Shown here in pieces: positions 51,002 to 58,597 of a stretch of DNA of 64,000 nt. Position 1 is the stretch's first letter. The number at the start of each line of letters is the position of its first letter. The translations under genes and the position numbers were made by a program. Source of the DNA: Halonotius roseus (GTDB lineage: Archaea; Halobacteriota; Halobacteria; Halobacteriales; Haloferacaceae); contig NZ_SESI01000002.1 in the NCBI RefSeq assembly GCF_006861655.1, positions 1-64,000 of the forward strand, given 5' to 3'. The notes below the pieces were generated by a model. The model was given only the letters and a program-made list of their open reading frames with translations. It made no database searches and had not been told where the DNA came from.

Positions 51002-52266
51002 TGTCAGCAAACGCTCCAAGCGACGAGACGGTACAGAACGATGTTGAGGCCAAACTCCGATCCGTTCGTGATCCGGAGGCGGATGTCTCCGTCTTCGAGG
51101 CCGGGTTGATAGAAAACATCCACACGCGGGATGGAACCGTCATCATCGAGGCCGATCTGGGGGATTTCCCCCCACAGGAGGCAGAATCAGTGACAGCCAC
51201 GCTTGTCAAAGCGGCCTCGGAGGTGGCGGGCGTCGACCGTGCGCACGTGCAACAGGTTCCCTCTCAGCCCGACACAGACGGCCGTACAGCCGGAATGGGC
51301 ACCGCGGATCGTGTTATCGCTGTCGCAAGTGCCAAAGGCGGGGTTGGTAAATCGACTGTGGCAACCGGAATCGCGCGGTCGCTGGCCGCGGCCGGGGAGT
51401 CGGTCGGGCTCTTCGATGCCGACATTCACGGCCCCAATATCCCGGAGCTACTGGAGGTAAGCGGGCCGGTTCACTCCGACGCCGACGGGGATCCGATCCC
51501 GGTCGAAAAACGAGGCATTGAGGTGATGAGTGTCGGGTTGATGTCCGATTCAGCCCCCTTGGCGTGGCGTGGGGCGATGGCACACGACGCGCTGTCGGAG
51601 CTCTTCGATGACACCCGGTGGGACGATCCGGAGACGATCGTCATCGATCTCCCACCCGGAACAGGGGATATCGCGCTGACGACCTTGGAGGCGGTACCGA
51701 TCGATGGGGTTGTCTTCGTCACGACACCGTTTCAGGCCGCTGTGTCGGATACGCATCGATCGCTACAGCTGTTTGAGGAAAACGATGTCCCGGTGCTTGG
51801 TGTGGTGTCGAACATGGGCGAGTTCGTCTGCGATAGCTGTGGGGAAACTCACGACCTATTCAGCGAGCGTGATCCGATCGATGCACTACACAGACCCGTG
51901 TTGGCCGAGCTCCCGTTCGACGAACAGTTCCAGGCGTTCCCAACAGTCGCCGACGAGGCGTTGCCGGATTCGTTGCGGGAGCTGGGTGAGGCGGTCTCGG
52001 ATCGGTACGAGGAGATCTGGTCGGTTGACACACCGCCGGAGGCCATAGACCTCAGGGGCATGGATGCCGAAACCCGATACGAGACGATCGAGAGCCACTT
52101 CGCTGCGGCCGAGTCAGGCGAAACGCTGCATGTGATCAGCGATCGAGACCCCTCGCCGTTGCAGTCACATCTCGTTGAGATAAGTGAGGAGGTCGGATCG
52201 CTCGACGAGTTTGCGGTGAAACAACAGAATCCCGAAACCTGGCTGGTTCGGACTGTCCGTCCGTAG
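51001..52266 (+). CDS. DUF59-Mrp/ApbC ATPase-DUF2249 three-domain protein
   Basis: A 421-residue cytoplasmic protein with three domains. Residues 8-85 are a DUF59/MIP18 domain (VRDPEADVSVFEAGLIENIH). Residues 98-340 are an Mrp/ApbC/NBP35 P-loop ATPase with the deviant Walker A ASAKGGVGKSTVAT, Walker B IVIDLPPGTGDI, and a CDSCGETH pair where Mrp proteins bind a labile Fe-S cluster. Residues about 345-421 are a DUF2249 domain (IDLRGMDAETRYETIESHFA, LHVISDRDPSPLQSHL). Mrp proteins carry and insert iron-sulfur clusters, which fits an operon encoding NarGH and Rieske. The DUF2249 fusion links it to the three stand-alone DUF2249 genes at 36-37 kb. Confidence 0.92.
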   Translation: MSANAPSDETVQNDVEAKLRSVRDPEADVSVFEAGLIENIHTRDGTVIIEADLGDFPPQEAESVTATLVKAASEVAGVDRAHVQQVPSQPDTDGRTAGMGTADRVIAVASAKGGVGKSTVATGIARSLAAAGESVGLFDADIHGPNIPELLEVSGPVHSDADGDPIPVEKRGIEVMSVGLMSDSAPLAWRGAMAHDALSELFDDTRWDDPETIVIDLPPGTGDIALTTLEAVPIDGVVFVTTPFQAAVSDTHRSLQLFEENDVPVLGVVSNMGEFVCDSCGETHDLFSERDPIDALHRPVLAELPFDEQFQAFPTVADEALPDSLRELGEAVSDRYEEIWSVDTPPEAIDLRGMDAETRYETIESHFAAAESGETLHVISDRDPSPLQSHLVEISEEVGSLDEFAVKQQNPETWLVRTVRP

Positions 52267-52317
52267 TATCCGCCGGCGATGTGTGCGGACAGCCACCTCG
52301 CCGACAACACCGAGAAC

Positions 52318-52346
52318 CGAATACCTCTCCTCTGAGGACGTTCGGC
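52318..52346 (+). terminator. Imperfect stem-loop after the nar operon
   Basis: CCGAATACCTC and GAGGACGTTCGG can pair around TCCTCT (CCGAA with TTCGG and CCTC with GAGG, with unpaired TA / ACG between). It lies 52-80 bp after the last nar stop and 53 bp before the next gene. No T-tract follows, so termination is only a suggestion. Confidence 0.3.
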
Positions 52347-52398
52347 CTATATCGATCATGGCGTAACCCTTTCACCGTGTGCCGCAAAGCATCGATAG

Positions 52399-53403
52399 AT
52401 GGTCGGTCTCGTCGGCTCACTGCTGCTTATCGTTGTCGCCACCGCTGTCATCTGGATCGGGAGCCAACACTTCGAGCGGGCCGCCGGCCGGCTCAGCAAA
52501 CATTACGGGCTGCCGGTCGCCGTCCACGGCGCGGTCGTCGTCGCCGTCGGCTCCAGCTTCCCGGAGATCAGCTCGGTCGTCATCAGCACGGTCGTTCACG
52601 GCGAGTTCGCTCTCGGCGTCGGCGCGATCGTCGGCAGTGCCATCTTCAACATCCTCGTCATTCCGGCACTTTCGGCGTTCGCCAGCGAGAGGCTGGGATC
52701 GACGCGGAATCTTGTCCACCGCGACACCCAGTTTTACGTCATCAGCGTGCTGATGATCTTCGTTGTTTTCGCGCTCGGCGCGACGTACATCCCGGGCGGG
52801 ACGAACACGGCCGCGATCCTGACGCCGTCGCTGATGGTGTTGCCGCTTGCGACCTACCTCACCTATCTCTTTCTCCACCAGCAGGATGCCAGCGACCACG
52901 TCGGCGAAGACTTCAGCATCGACCCACGGAAAGCGGTGCTGCGGCTGACAGTCGCCCTGCTCGTGATCGCTGTCGGCGTCGAGGGACTTGTCCGCGCCGC
53001 TCTCTCGCTTGGCGACCTCTTCGGAACACCGAGCTTTCTGTGGGGGCTGACTGTCATCGCGGCGGCGACGAGCTTACCGGATGCCTTCGTCAGCGTTACC
53101 GCCGCCCAGGACGACGACAGCATCACCAGCCTCACGAACGTTCTCGGTAGCAACATCTTCAACCTCCTCGTCGCCATCCCTGTCGGCGTCCTGCTGGCGG
53201 GGTCGGCGACGATCAACTTTCTCGCGGCGGTGCCGACGATGGGGTTTCTCGGCCTCGCTACGCTCATCTTTCTCGTCTTTGCCCGGACTGATCTCGAACT
53301 CACGGATCTCGAAGCCTACGGCTTTCTCGCGTTGTATCTCCTGTTTGTGGTGTGGATCACACTCGAATCGATCGGCCTCATCGAGACCGTTCGCGGGATC
53401 TAA
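52399..53403 (+). CDS. CaCA-family sodium/calcium exchanger (second copy)
   Basis: A 334-residue exchanger, about ten helices, closely related to that at 11978: VVATAVIWIGSQHFERAAGR and [16 protein letters not shown] in repeat 1, AAATSLPDAFVSV and TNVLGSNIFNLLVAIPVGVL in repeat 2. It lies downstream of the nar operon but has its own 132-bp intergenic region. Ion specificity cannot be told from sequence. Its presence near nitrate genes may be coincidental. Confidence 0.9.
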   Translation: MVGLVGSLLLIVVATAVIWIGSQHFERAAGRLSKHYGLPVAVHGAVVVAVGSSFPEISSVVISTVVHGEFALGVGAIVGSAIFNILVIPALSAFASERLGSTRNLVHRDTQFYVISVLMIFVVFALGATYIPGGTNTAAILTPSLMVLPLATYLTYLFLHQQDASDHVGEDFSIDPRKAVLRLTVALLVIAVGVEGLVRAALSLGDLFGTPSFLWGLTVIAAATSLPDAFVSVTAAQDDDSITSLTNVLGSNIFNLLVAIPVGVLLAGSATINFLAAVPTMGFLGLATLIFLVFARTDLELTDLEAYGFLALYLLFVVWITLESIGLIETVRGI

Positions 53404-53545
53404 TCGACGACCTGACGACGTAGAGCTGGTGATCACCGCGGGTTTCGGTATCGACGAACTGGTGGCGGGTCGACTCGCCGACCGCGCCCGAAAAGATGAC
53501 GCCCCTTCGCCGGCGGTCGTTGCGGACACATCATTGCCAACACAT
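53404..53545 (-). pseudogene. Decayed 3' fragment of a gene like that at 37481
   Basis: On the minus strand 53414-53472 matches 37486-37544 in about nine positions out of ten, encoding TRHQFVDTETRGDHQLYVV against TRHQFVDTETRGDHQSYVV. Upstream of that, NDVSATTAGEGASS (53490-53530) resembles NDVYATTDDEGSAA, but in another frame, so at least one frameshift separates them. An in-frame TGA lies in the 5' part and the original stop codon is missing. The 5' half of the gene is absent. It lies next to the second HTH-10 regulator. Confidence 0.6.
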
Positions 53546-53578
53546 CGTTGACACCGGCGTCAGAGGCGGAGCGAAAGC

Positions 53579-53592
53579 CGAACATGTTCGGC
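53579..53592. promoter_or_regulatory. Perfect regulon palindrome before HTH-10 copy 2
   Basis: CCGAACATGTTCGG, a perfect 14-bp dyad (16 bp with the flanking G/C). It is the best copy in the window and defines the consensus. 108 bp upstream of the regulator start. Confidence 0.75.
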
Positions 53593-53614
53593 ACCATCGA
53601 TATTCACCGGAGAG

Positions 53615-53628
53615 CCGAATCTGTTCGT
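53615..53628. promoter_or_regulatory. Second regulon site before HTH-10 copy 2
   Basis: CCGAATCTGTTCGT, matching both arms with one change in each. Its centre is 36 bp from that of the perfect site, close to the 35-bp spacing of the site pair at 36036/36071. Confidence 0.6.
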
Positions 53629-53651
53629 GTGCAGCAACACCGACTGGCTCC

Positions 53652-53699
53652 GATGACACACCGGAAGCGAGGATCGATCACACACCAGGAGCGATGATC
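53652..53699 (+). repeat. 24-bp direct repeat abutting a start codon
   Basis: Two adjacent 24-bp copies (53652-53675 and 53676-53699) agree at 20 of 24 positions; both begin GAT.ACACACC and end GCGA.GATC. One base later comes the ATG of the regulator gene (53701). The array would lie in the 5' leader or at the promoter start. No TATA-like box is obvious around it. Confidence 0.7.
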
Positions 53700-53700
53700 T

Positions 53701-54372
53701 ATGACACAAGCTCGCCTGACCGTGACGCTGCCGGAACAGATCTGGATCGGCGATGTCTCACGGCACCACCCTGACGCCGTCTTCAAGATCATGACCGCCG
53801 TGCCGGATTCGGGTGCGGCGTTTGCCCTGCTCAAACTCCAGACGACGGAGCCGGACGATCTGATCGGATCCATCGCCGATCACGAGGAGATCACCGAAAG
53901 CTCGGTGATCCAACAGACCGAACAGGAGGTAACCGTCCAGGTCGAGACCGTTAGTCCGCCACTCCTGCATCTGTCCGCACAGGCCTCCGGGATGCCGATC
54001 GAGTTCCCGGTTGAGATCACCGACGGGAAAGCAACTGTTGATGTAACCGGCTCTCACGAACGGCTGTCGGAGCTTGCCTCACAGCTTCGCAACTTCGATC
54101 TGACGTTCAGTATCGAGTACATTCAGGAGCGGCTGCACACGACCCAGCTGCTCTCGGAAAGACAACAGGAGCTGGTGTTGAAAGCCATCGAGCTCGGCTA
54201 CTACGACACACCGCGAGACTGCTCGCTGACCGAGCTGGCCGAGAAAGCTGGCATTGCGAAATCAACCTGCAGCGAGACGCTCCACCGGGCCGAAGAGACG
54301 ATGATCAAACAGTTCATCGACGACATCCCGACGCCGATGGAGTCGGAACGCCGGGTCACGATCCCGGAGTGA
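53701..54372 (+). CDS. HTH-10 regulator of the nitrate region (copy 2)
   Basis: A 223-residue HTH-10 regulator closely similar along its whole length to that at 39459 (MTQARLTVTLPEQIWIGDVS, QASGMPIEFPVEITDGKATV, ERLHTTQLLSERQQELVLKA, STCSETLHRAEE). The middle of the N-terminal domain (residues 35-80) is where they differ most, as expected if the sensed signal differs. Two regulon palindromes and a 24-bp direct repeat lie upstream. It sits 1.4 kb downstream of the nar operon. Proposed to regulate the operon and itself; not proven. Confidence 0.88.
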   Translation: MTQARLTVTLPEQIWIGDVSRHHPDAVFKIMTAVPDSGAAFALLKLQTTEPDDLIGSIADHEEITESSVIQQTEQEVTVQVETVSPPLLHLSAQASGMPIEFPVEITDGKATVDVTGSHERLSELASQLRNFDLTFSIEYIQERLHTTQLLSERQQELVLKAIELGYYDTPRDCSLTELAEKAGIAKSTCSETLHRAEETMIKQFIDDIPTPMESERRVTIPE

Positions 54373-54592
54373 CACACCCCCACCCCGCAAAACGGCGACA
54401 CAGATATTCAGAGGTGGTCAGCCCCGCAGGACGATCCCCGCAGGCAACGCTGCGACCGCCGGCCAGCCGACACAGCCGTGCAGCAAGAATTATGCCGTGA
54501 CCCGCCGTTCGCTTGCGATAGTACCCAATGACGCCCGTCTCGCAGCGACCACCCAACCACAGCGTGCCGATCGGCGGCGGGAGCGACAGGCG

Positions 54593-56242
54593 ATGACCGA
54601 CGAGCAGGCCCGCACCGCTGATCTCGTCCAGCGATCGCTCAGCACCGAGACAGCAGCAACGTTCGGCGACCGGCTCGCCGATCAGGCCGACTGGCTCCGA
54701 GACGCCATCGAGGCGGGCCGGCTGGACAACGCCGATTTCGCGGTCGGCCTCGAACTGGAAGCCTACGCGGTGACCGCCGGCGACGCTGCCAGCGACGACG
54801 CCGACGGCGACACGACCGCCGACTCAGCGACGGCGGTCAGCGACGGCGGACAGGCCGCGACCGGCGGCACAGCGGTCGCCGACGATGCCACCGACCCGCG
54901 GCTCGCTCGCCTCCCGGAAGCCGTATTCGAGGAATCGACGGCGAACAAGGAACTCGGCTTGCACAACGTCGAGATCAACACCGACCCGACGCTACTTGGC
55001 GACGCTGGCCTCGCCGCCCAGGCCGACGAGATACGGGAGCGAACCGCGGCGGCGCGGGCGGCCACCGCCGACCACGACCGCGAAATTGTCCTTGATGCGA
55101 TGTGGACGCTGCCGCCAAGCGAGGGCGCGGCCGACTACCTCTCGGCGACCACCGACCGCGACGGCGTCGTTTTCGCCGACAACATGCGACAGTATCCCCG
55201 CTACGTCGCCATCGACAACGACGCAATCCGCCATGCCGGCGGCGAGATCGGGTTTTCGGTTCCCGGTGTCGAGACCGCGTTCCCGTCGATCCTTTTCGAG
55301 TCGTTGGCAACGTCGATCCAGCCACACCTGCAGATCCCCTCGGCCGATGACTTTCCGGACTACTACAACACCGCGATTCGGACGCTCGGGCCCGTCCTTG
55401 CCTTAGCGACGAACTCGCCGTTCATGCCGGCTGAGTTTTACGACGTGGCCGATCCGGAGGCGGTCGTCGACGAGACACCACACGAGCTCCGGATCGCGGT
55501 CTTCGAGCAGTCGGTCAACCAGACCGATCACGCGAAAGTCCGGGTGCCGCGAGATATCGACACAACGACCGATGTCGTCGACCGCGTCGTCGCCGACGAC
55601 CCCTACGCGCCGTTCCTCCGGGAGTGGGTCGCCGACGACGACCGCGAGACGCTGGCCGATCGCCTCTGGGAGTTCACCCACAAACGCGGCACCTACTGGC
55701 GGTGGCTGCGCTGTGTGGTCGGCGGCGACCACATCGACGACGACAACGACACTCACTCGCTGCGCATCGAGTACCGCCCGATCCCGACCCAGCCGACGGT
55801 CACCGACATCGTTGGGATACAGGCCCTCGTCGCCGGCGTGATTCGCGGGCTCGTCGCCGCCGACCACCCGCTGTCGACGCTGCCGTGGGACGATGCCGAG
55901 GAGAGCTTCTACAACGCCGCGGCCGACGGGATCGACGCCGAGCTGGCGTGGGTGACCGCCGACGGCGAGCGAACGACCGACAGCGACGCCATCTTCGATG
56001 AGCTGTTCGAATACGCCCGCCATGGCCTCGGTATCAGCGGGGTATCGAGCGACGCCATCGACGACTATCTCGACCCGATCGAAGCCCGCGTGTCAGCGGA
56101 GGCGACGCCGAGCGGGTGGAAGAAACAGCAGGTTCGAGACCGACTCGCCAACGGCGACGATCTCACAGCCGCGATCGAGGGGATGCAACGCGAGTACATC
56201 CAGCGGAGCCGCGAGGACGACGCCTTTGTGGACTGGCTGTAA
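54593..56242 (+). CDS. Glutamate-cysteine-ligase-like enzyme (GCS2 type)
   Basis: A 549-residue soluble protein of the carboxylate-amine ligase (GCS2/YbdK-like) family, which joins an amino group to the gamma-carboxyl of glutamate with ATP. Signs are the N-terminal FAVGLELEAYAVT (Mg/ATP-site E-x-E), then LHNVEINTDPTLL, and later EFTHKRGTYWRWLRCVVGGD and HSLRIEYRPIPTQPT. Haloarchaea make gamma-glutamylcysteine as their main thiol, with a shorter GshA. This longer protein has an Asp/Ala-rich insert at residues 65-100 and may be a paralog with another substrate. The start at 54593 removes an arginine-rich upstream extension. Confidence 0.75.
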   Translation: MTDEQARTADLVQRSLSTETAATFGDRLADQADWLRDAIEAGRLDNADFAVGLELEAYAVTAGDAASDDADGDTTADSATAVSDGGQAATGGTAVADDATDPRLARLPEAVFEESTANKELGLHNVEINTDPTLLGDAGLAAQADEIRERTAAARAATADHDREIVLDAMWTLPPSEGAADYLSATTDRDGVVFADNMRQYPRYVAIDNDAIRHAGGEIGFSVPGVETAFPSILFESLATSIQPHLQIPSADDFPDYYNTAIRTLGPVLALATNSPFMPAEFYDVADPEAVVDETPHELRIAVFEQSVNQTDHAKVRVPRDIDTTTDVVDRVVADDPYAPFLREWVADDDRETLADRLWEFTHKRGTYWRWLRCVVGGDHIDDDNDTHSLRIEYRPIPTQPTVTDIVGIQALVAGVIRGLVAADHPLSTLPWDDAEESFYNAAADGIDAELAWVTADGERTTDSDAIFDELFEYARHGLGISGVSSDAIDDYLDPIEARVSAEATPSGWKKQQVRDRLANGDDLTAAIEGMQREYIQRSREDDAFVDWL

Positions 56243-56465
56243 TCGGCCCAACGAGGTTCGGCTTCGGCTCTGCGGAACGACAGCGAAACAGTGGTATCTG
56301 TCTTGAAGGAGCATGCGGAAGGCCGATTCTCAGATGACTTTCCGCTAAGAATCCTATTCATAGGGATCAGCACTGATGTTCGGAGATCCCCACGAGAAAA
56401 CGATATACGAGAAAGCCGCTAGACGCGAGGAACTATGAGCATCTCTGCTGATCCCTATCAGTTCG

Positions 56466-56723
56466 GTGAGTCGCATTCGCGTGATCGAGGCGTTCACCAG
56501 AAATGCTTCGCGCCGGTTGTCAACAGACGATATCGCAAGACTCAGCGATACTAAACCGAGTGTTGCACGGAGTCAGACCCAACGCCTCTCGGAATTAGGT
56601 ATCATTGAGGCCGTTGATGGCGAAGAGAACACCTTCGAACTCAATAGTGATGACGAGATCGGCCAGCTATTACGTCAACTCGAAGGTGTGGTTCTGAAAC
56701 GACTGCTTGAGGGGGAAGAATAG
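56466..56723 (+). CDS. Small winged-helix regulator, possibly frameshifted at its 5' end
   Basis: An 85-residue DNA-binding protein: RVIEAFTRNASRRLSTDDIA, RLSDTKPSVARSQTQRLSEL, then the wing IIEAVDGEENTFEL, and a C-terminal helix. The listed start is GTG. Just upstream an ATG at 56435 opens MSISADPYQFGE, which would be a natural beginning for this family but is in another frame; a single-base shift near 56466 would join them. Either a genuine GTG start or a small frameshift. Confidence 0.6.
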   Translation: MSRIRVIEAFTRNASRRLSTDDIARLSDTKPSVARSQTQRLSELGIIEAVDGEENTFELNSDDEIGQLLRQLEGVVLKRLLEGEE

Positions 56724-56793
56724 CCAGCGTTGTGTGCGACTGAGCATTGATTACCATGGAGCCGCATCGGTCTCTTCATACTCCCCCTCTGGG

Positions 56794-56803
56794 AGCAAAT
56801 TTT
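56794..56803 (+). promoter_or_regulatory. TATA box for the 56.8-kb gene pair
   Basis: AAATTTTATG lies 28-37 bp before ATG 56831, matching a leaderless transcript of the two small genes downstream. Confidence 0.5.
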
Positions 56804-56830
56804 ATGCCTGTACTATCCCTACGCCTGTAT

Positions 56831-57094
56831 ATGAGCCTCACAGATCACTTCGGACGTACGCCGGCCGCATTTCAGGCCGTCGCCAACCTTTTCGGCCTGC
56901 TTGGGGCATCCGAAGATCCCGTCGCCTTCGTCCGCCACGCACGCGACGGAGATATCGAGGCCGCCTTCGACACCATTGACCGGCCGAACGAAGAACTCCA
57001 CCGTGAGGTCACCGCGATGCGGGAGTTTTCGCTTGAAGCCGGTACCGACGCGCCCGAGCCGACCGACGAAGAGCGCGAACTCATGTCTTCCTAA
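56831..57094 (+). CDS. Small hypothetical protein
   Basis: An 87-residue soluble protein (MSLTDHFGRTPAAFQAVANL ... TDEERELMSS), helical, no Cys, acidic C-terminus. The TATA box at 56794 favours this start over upstream in-frame codons. It is followed 3 bp later by another small gene, so the two form a tiny operon. No family recognised. Confidence 0.55.
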   Translation: MSLTDHFGRTPAAFQAVANLFGLLGASEDPVAFVRHARDGDIEAAFDTIDRPNEELHREVTAMREFSLEAGTDAPEPTDEERELMSS

Positions 57095-57097
57095 ATC

Positions 57098-57292
57098 GTG
57101 GTTGACCCGACTGTTTTTGGCGTTCCGCCTGCCGTTCTGGTCTACATCCTTTGGAAGTGTGGCTATCAGGTCGAACAGCCAGATGGTCTTTCAGAAGAGG
57201 AACGAAACCGGTTATTCTTGAAATGTGTTTTCGACAATATTGTTCCCACCGGGTTGCCAGACGCTGACAAATACGACGACGACACAAAGTGA
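57098..57292 (+). CDS. Small hypothetical protein, partner of the preceding gene
   Basis: A 64-residue protein beginning at GTG, with a short hydrophobic stretch (GVPPAVLVYILWKCGYQV) and two Cys (WKCGY, LKCVF). The acidic tail is DADKYDDDTK. It starts 3 bp after the previous stop. The DNA here is less GC-rich than the core, which suggests recently acquired or weakly selected genes. Unknown function; a peptide toxin/antitoxin or a regulatory pair is possible but unsupported. Confidence 0.5.
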   Translation: MVDPTVFGVPPAVLVYILWKCGYQVEQPDGLSEEERNRLFLKCVFDNIVPTGLPDADKYDDDTK

Positions 57293-57400
57293 GCTAACCA
57301 GATAACAGGCTTCAATAGAATTACCTCCAGTGATATTTCAGCGTTTATTTCATCCTATGAGTTCACCAAGAAACATAGTTTGAGGTACTGGAGTATGAAT

Positions 57401-57787
57401 CTAACACGAGTAAGCGAATGAGATTCCGTCTGACTCAACGAGAATCTGAACGTCTTCACCATCTCGTGAACAGTTGATTGTGTTGGGGGCATATTCATGT
57501 CGCCGCTTGCTTCCACCATCTATCGAGACTACAAGATGGTCAACGCGATTTTCAACGCCCTTTGACTCGTCGCCCTGTCCCCCCGGCAATACATACGTGT
57601 GGTCGAGCAGCAGGCTACCATCCATCGCATAGACAGCGACCTGCAAGGAGACCTCCTGATCAGTATGGTTGCGGGGGATGATTTCGACGGTCGTTCCTTC
57701 TCCATCCTGTCCCCTACCGACGCCGAGACAGCCGAATGTGACAATGGTGGTGCCAAGCGCGGTGGATAGGAGGGCGCGCCGTTTCAT
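57401..57787 (-). CDS. Small secreted lipoprotein-like protein
   Basis: A 128-residue protein with a signal-like N-terminus (MKRRALLSTALGTTIVTFGC) having a twin Arg, a hydrophobic core and a lipobox-like cysteine (TFGC). The mature part is a beta-rich domain (VEIIPRNHTDQEVSLQVAVY, DGSLLLDHTYVLPGG) with Cys at NCSRD and the C-terminal AYSC, which could form a disulphide. Resembles small haloarchaeal surface lipoproteins of unknown role. Start could be ATG 57787 or two codons earlier. Confidence 0.65.
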   Translation of the reverse strand: MKRRALLSTALGTTIVTFGCLGVGRGQDGEGTTVEIIPRNHTDQEVSLQVAVYAMDGSLLLDHTYVLPGGQGDESKGVENRVDHLVVSIDGGSKRRHEYAPNTINCSRDGEDVQILVESDGISFAYSC

Positions 57788-58042
57788 ACGCAACCATCCT
57801 ATCTCGGTGGACTAATTATCTTCCACCGTCTGATAGATGTGCGCGTTCTATTCAGCAGTTGGCGAGGCAACCCATACAGTAGTTGATAGATAGCCGACTG
57901 ACCGATACAGAGATTGAGTGCAGTACACGACTGGGATACTCGGTCAATCTCTGAATTGGTCATCCACCCACTGACCTGCGGCACTTCCAATCAAATAGTC
58001 AGCAGTCCTGAAACAATATTTTCACCCAAATAATCACGACAA

Positions 58043-58050
58043 ATATATAT
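58043..58050 (+). promoter_or_regulatory. TATA box of the HalOD1 gene
   Basis: ATATATAT ends 23 bp before the ATG at 58074, which fits a leaderless start there and argues against the upstream in-frame ATG at 58053, which would then lie outside the transcript. The upstream gap 57788-58042 is AT-rich and holds no convincing gene. Confidence 0.65.
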
Positions 58051-58073
58051 TAATGAGAATGGTATTAGTTGCC

Positions 58074-58421
58074 ATGAAACGAGAACCAGAATTGGCGTTG
58101 TACCGAAGTTGTTCCGTGGTGAGTGAGACGTTCTACGAGCGAGAGGGCGGGCGGACACTCACAGAAGCACTTGTTGATGCAGTTGCCGAGGCCGAAGGAG
58201 TTGCGCCGACCGAACTTCCGTCGCTGTACGGGTCTATTGACCTTGACGCGCTCACCACACTGCTGACAAACTCAGGTGAGGCTGCGGATGATGAGCTCCT
58301 GTTAGGATTGCGGATGGATCGCTGGAACGTGTTCGTGAGCTCCGACGGTCGCATCCGCGTCTGTGACGCGACCGAAGAGACGCGTAGCCCGGAGCCGATC
58401 TTCGATGATGGCCTCTCATAG
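58074..58421 (+). CDS. HalOD1 output-domain protein
   Basis: A 115-residue protein made of one HalOD1 domain, the haloarchaeal output module: LTEALVDAVAEAEGVAPTEL, then PSLYGSIDLDALTTLL, and strands MDRWNVFVSSDGRIRVCD. This module often occurs at the C-terminus of response regulators or alone. No receiver domain is fused here and no kinase gene is adjacent. Role: probably a signal-transduction output of unknown target. Confidence 0.8.
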   Translation: MKREPELALYRSCSVVSETFYEREGGRTLTEALVDAVAEAEGVAPTELPSLYGSIDLDALTTLLTNSGEAADDELLLGLRMDRWNVFVSSDGRIRVCDATEETRSPEPIFDDGLS

Positions 58422-58597
58422 TACGCTTGATGAGACAGCGTTCCTGCTGTCTTTGCAACGCTGCTCTTCTGTGCTGGCCGTTTCAACACCTCTCTCTGGC
58501 GGATTCGGTGCGAGAGACGCGCCCTCCATCTTGCACGCCAACCACTACCAATATCGCCGATCTGATTGTTGTTTGCTCAGGTAGGGCAGAATTTCGG

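Noticed and set aside
57799..57990. A 63-codon minus-strand frame as a transposase remnant
   Set aside because: The sequence shows no recognisable transposase motif and no terminal inverted repeats; it lies in AT-rich intergenic DNA.
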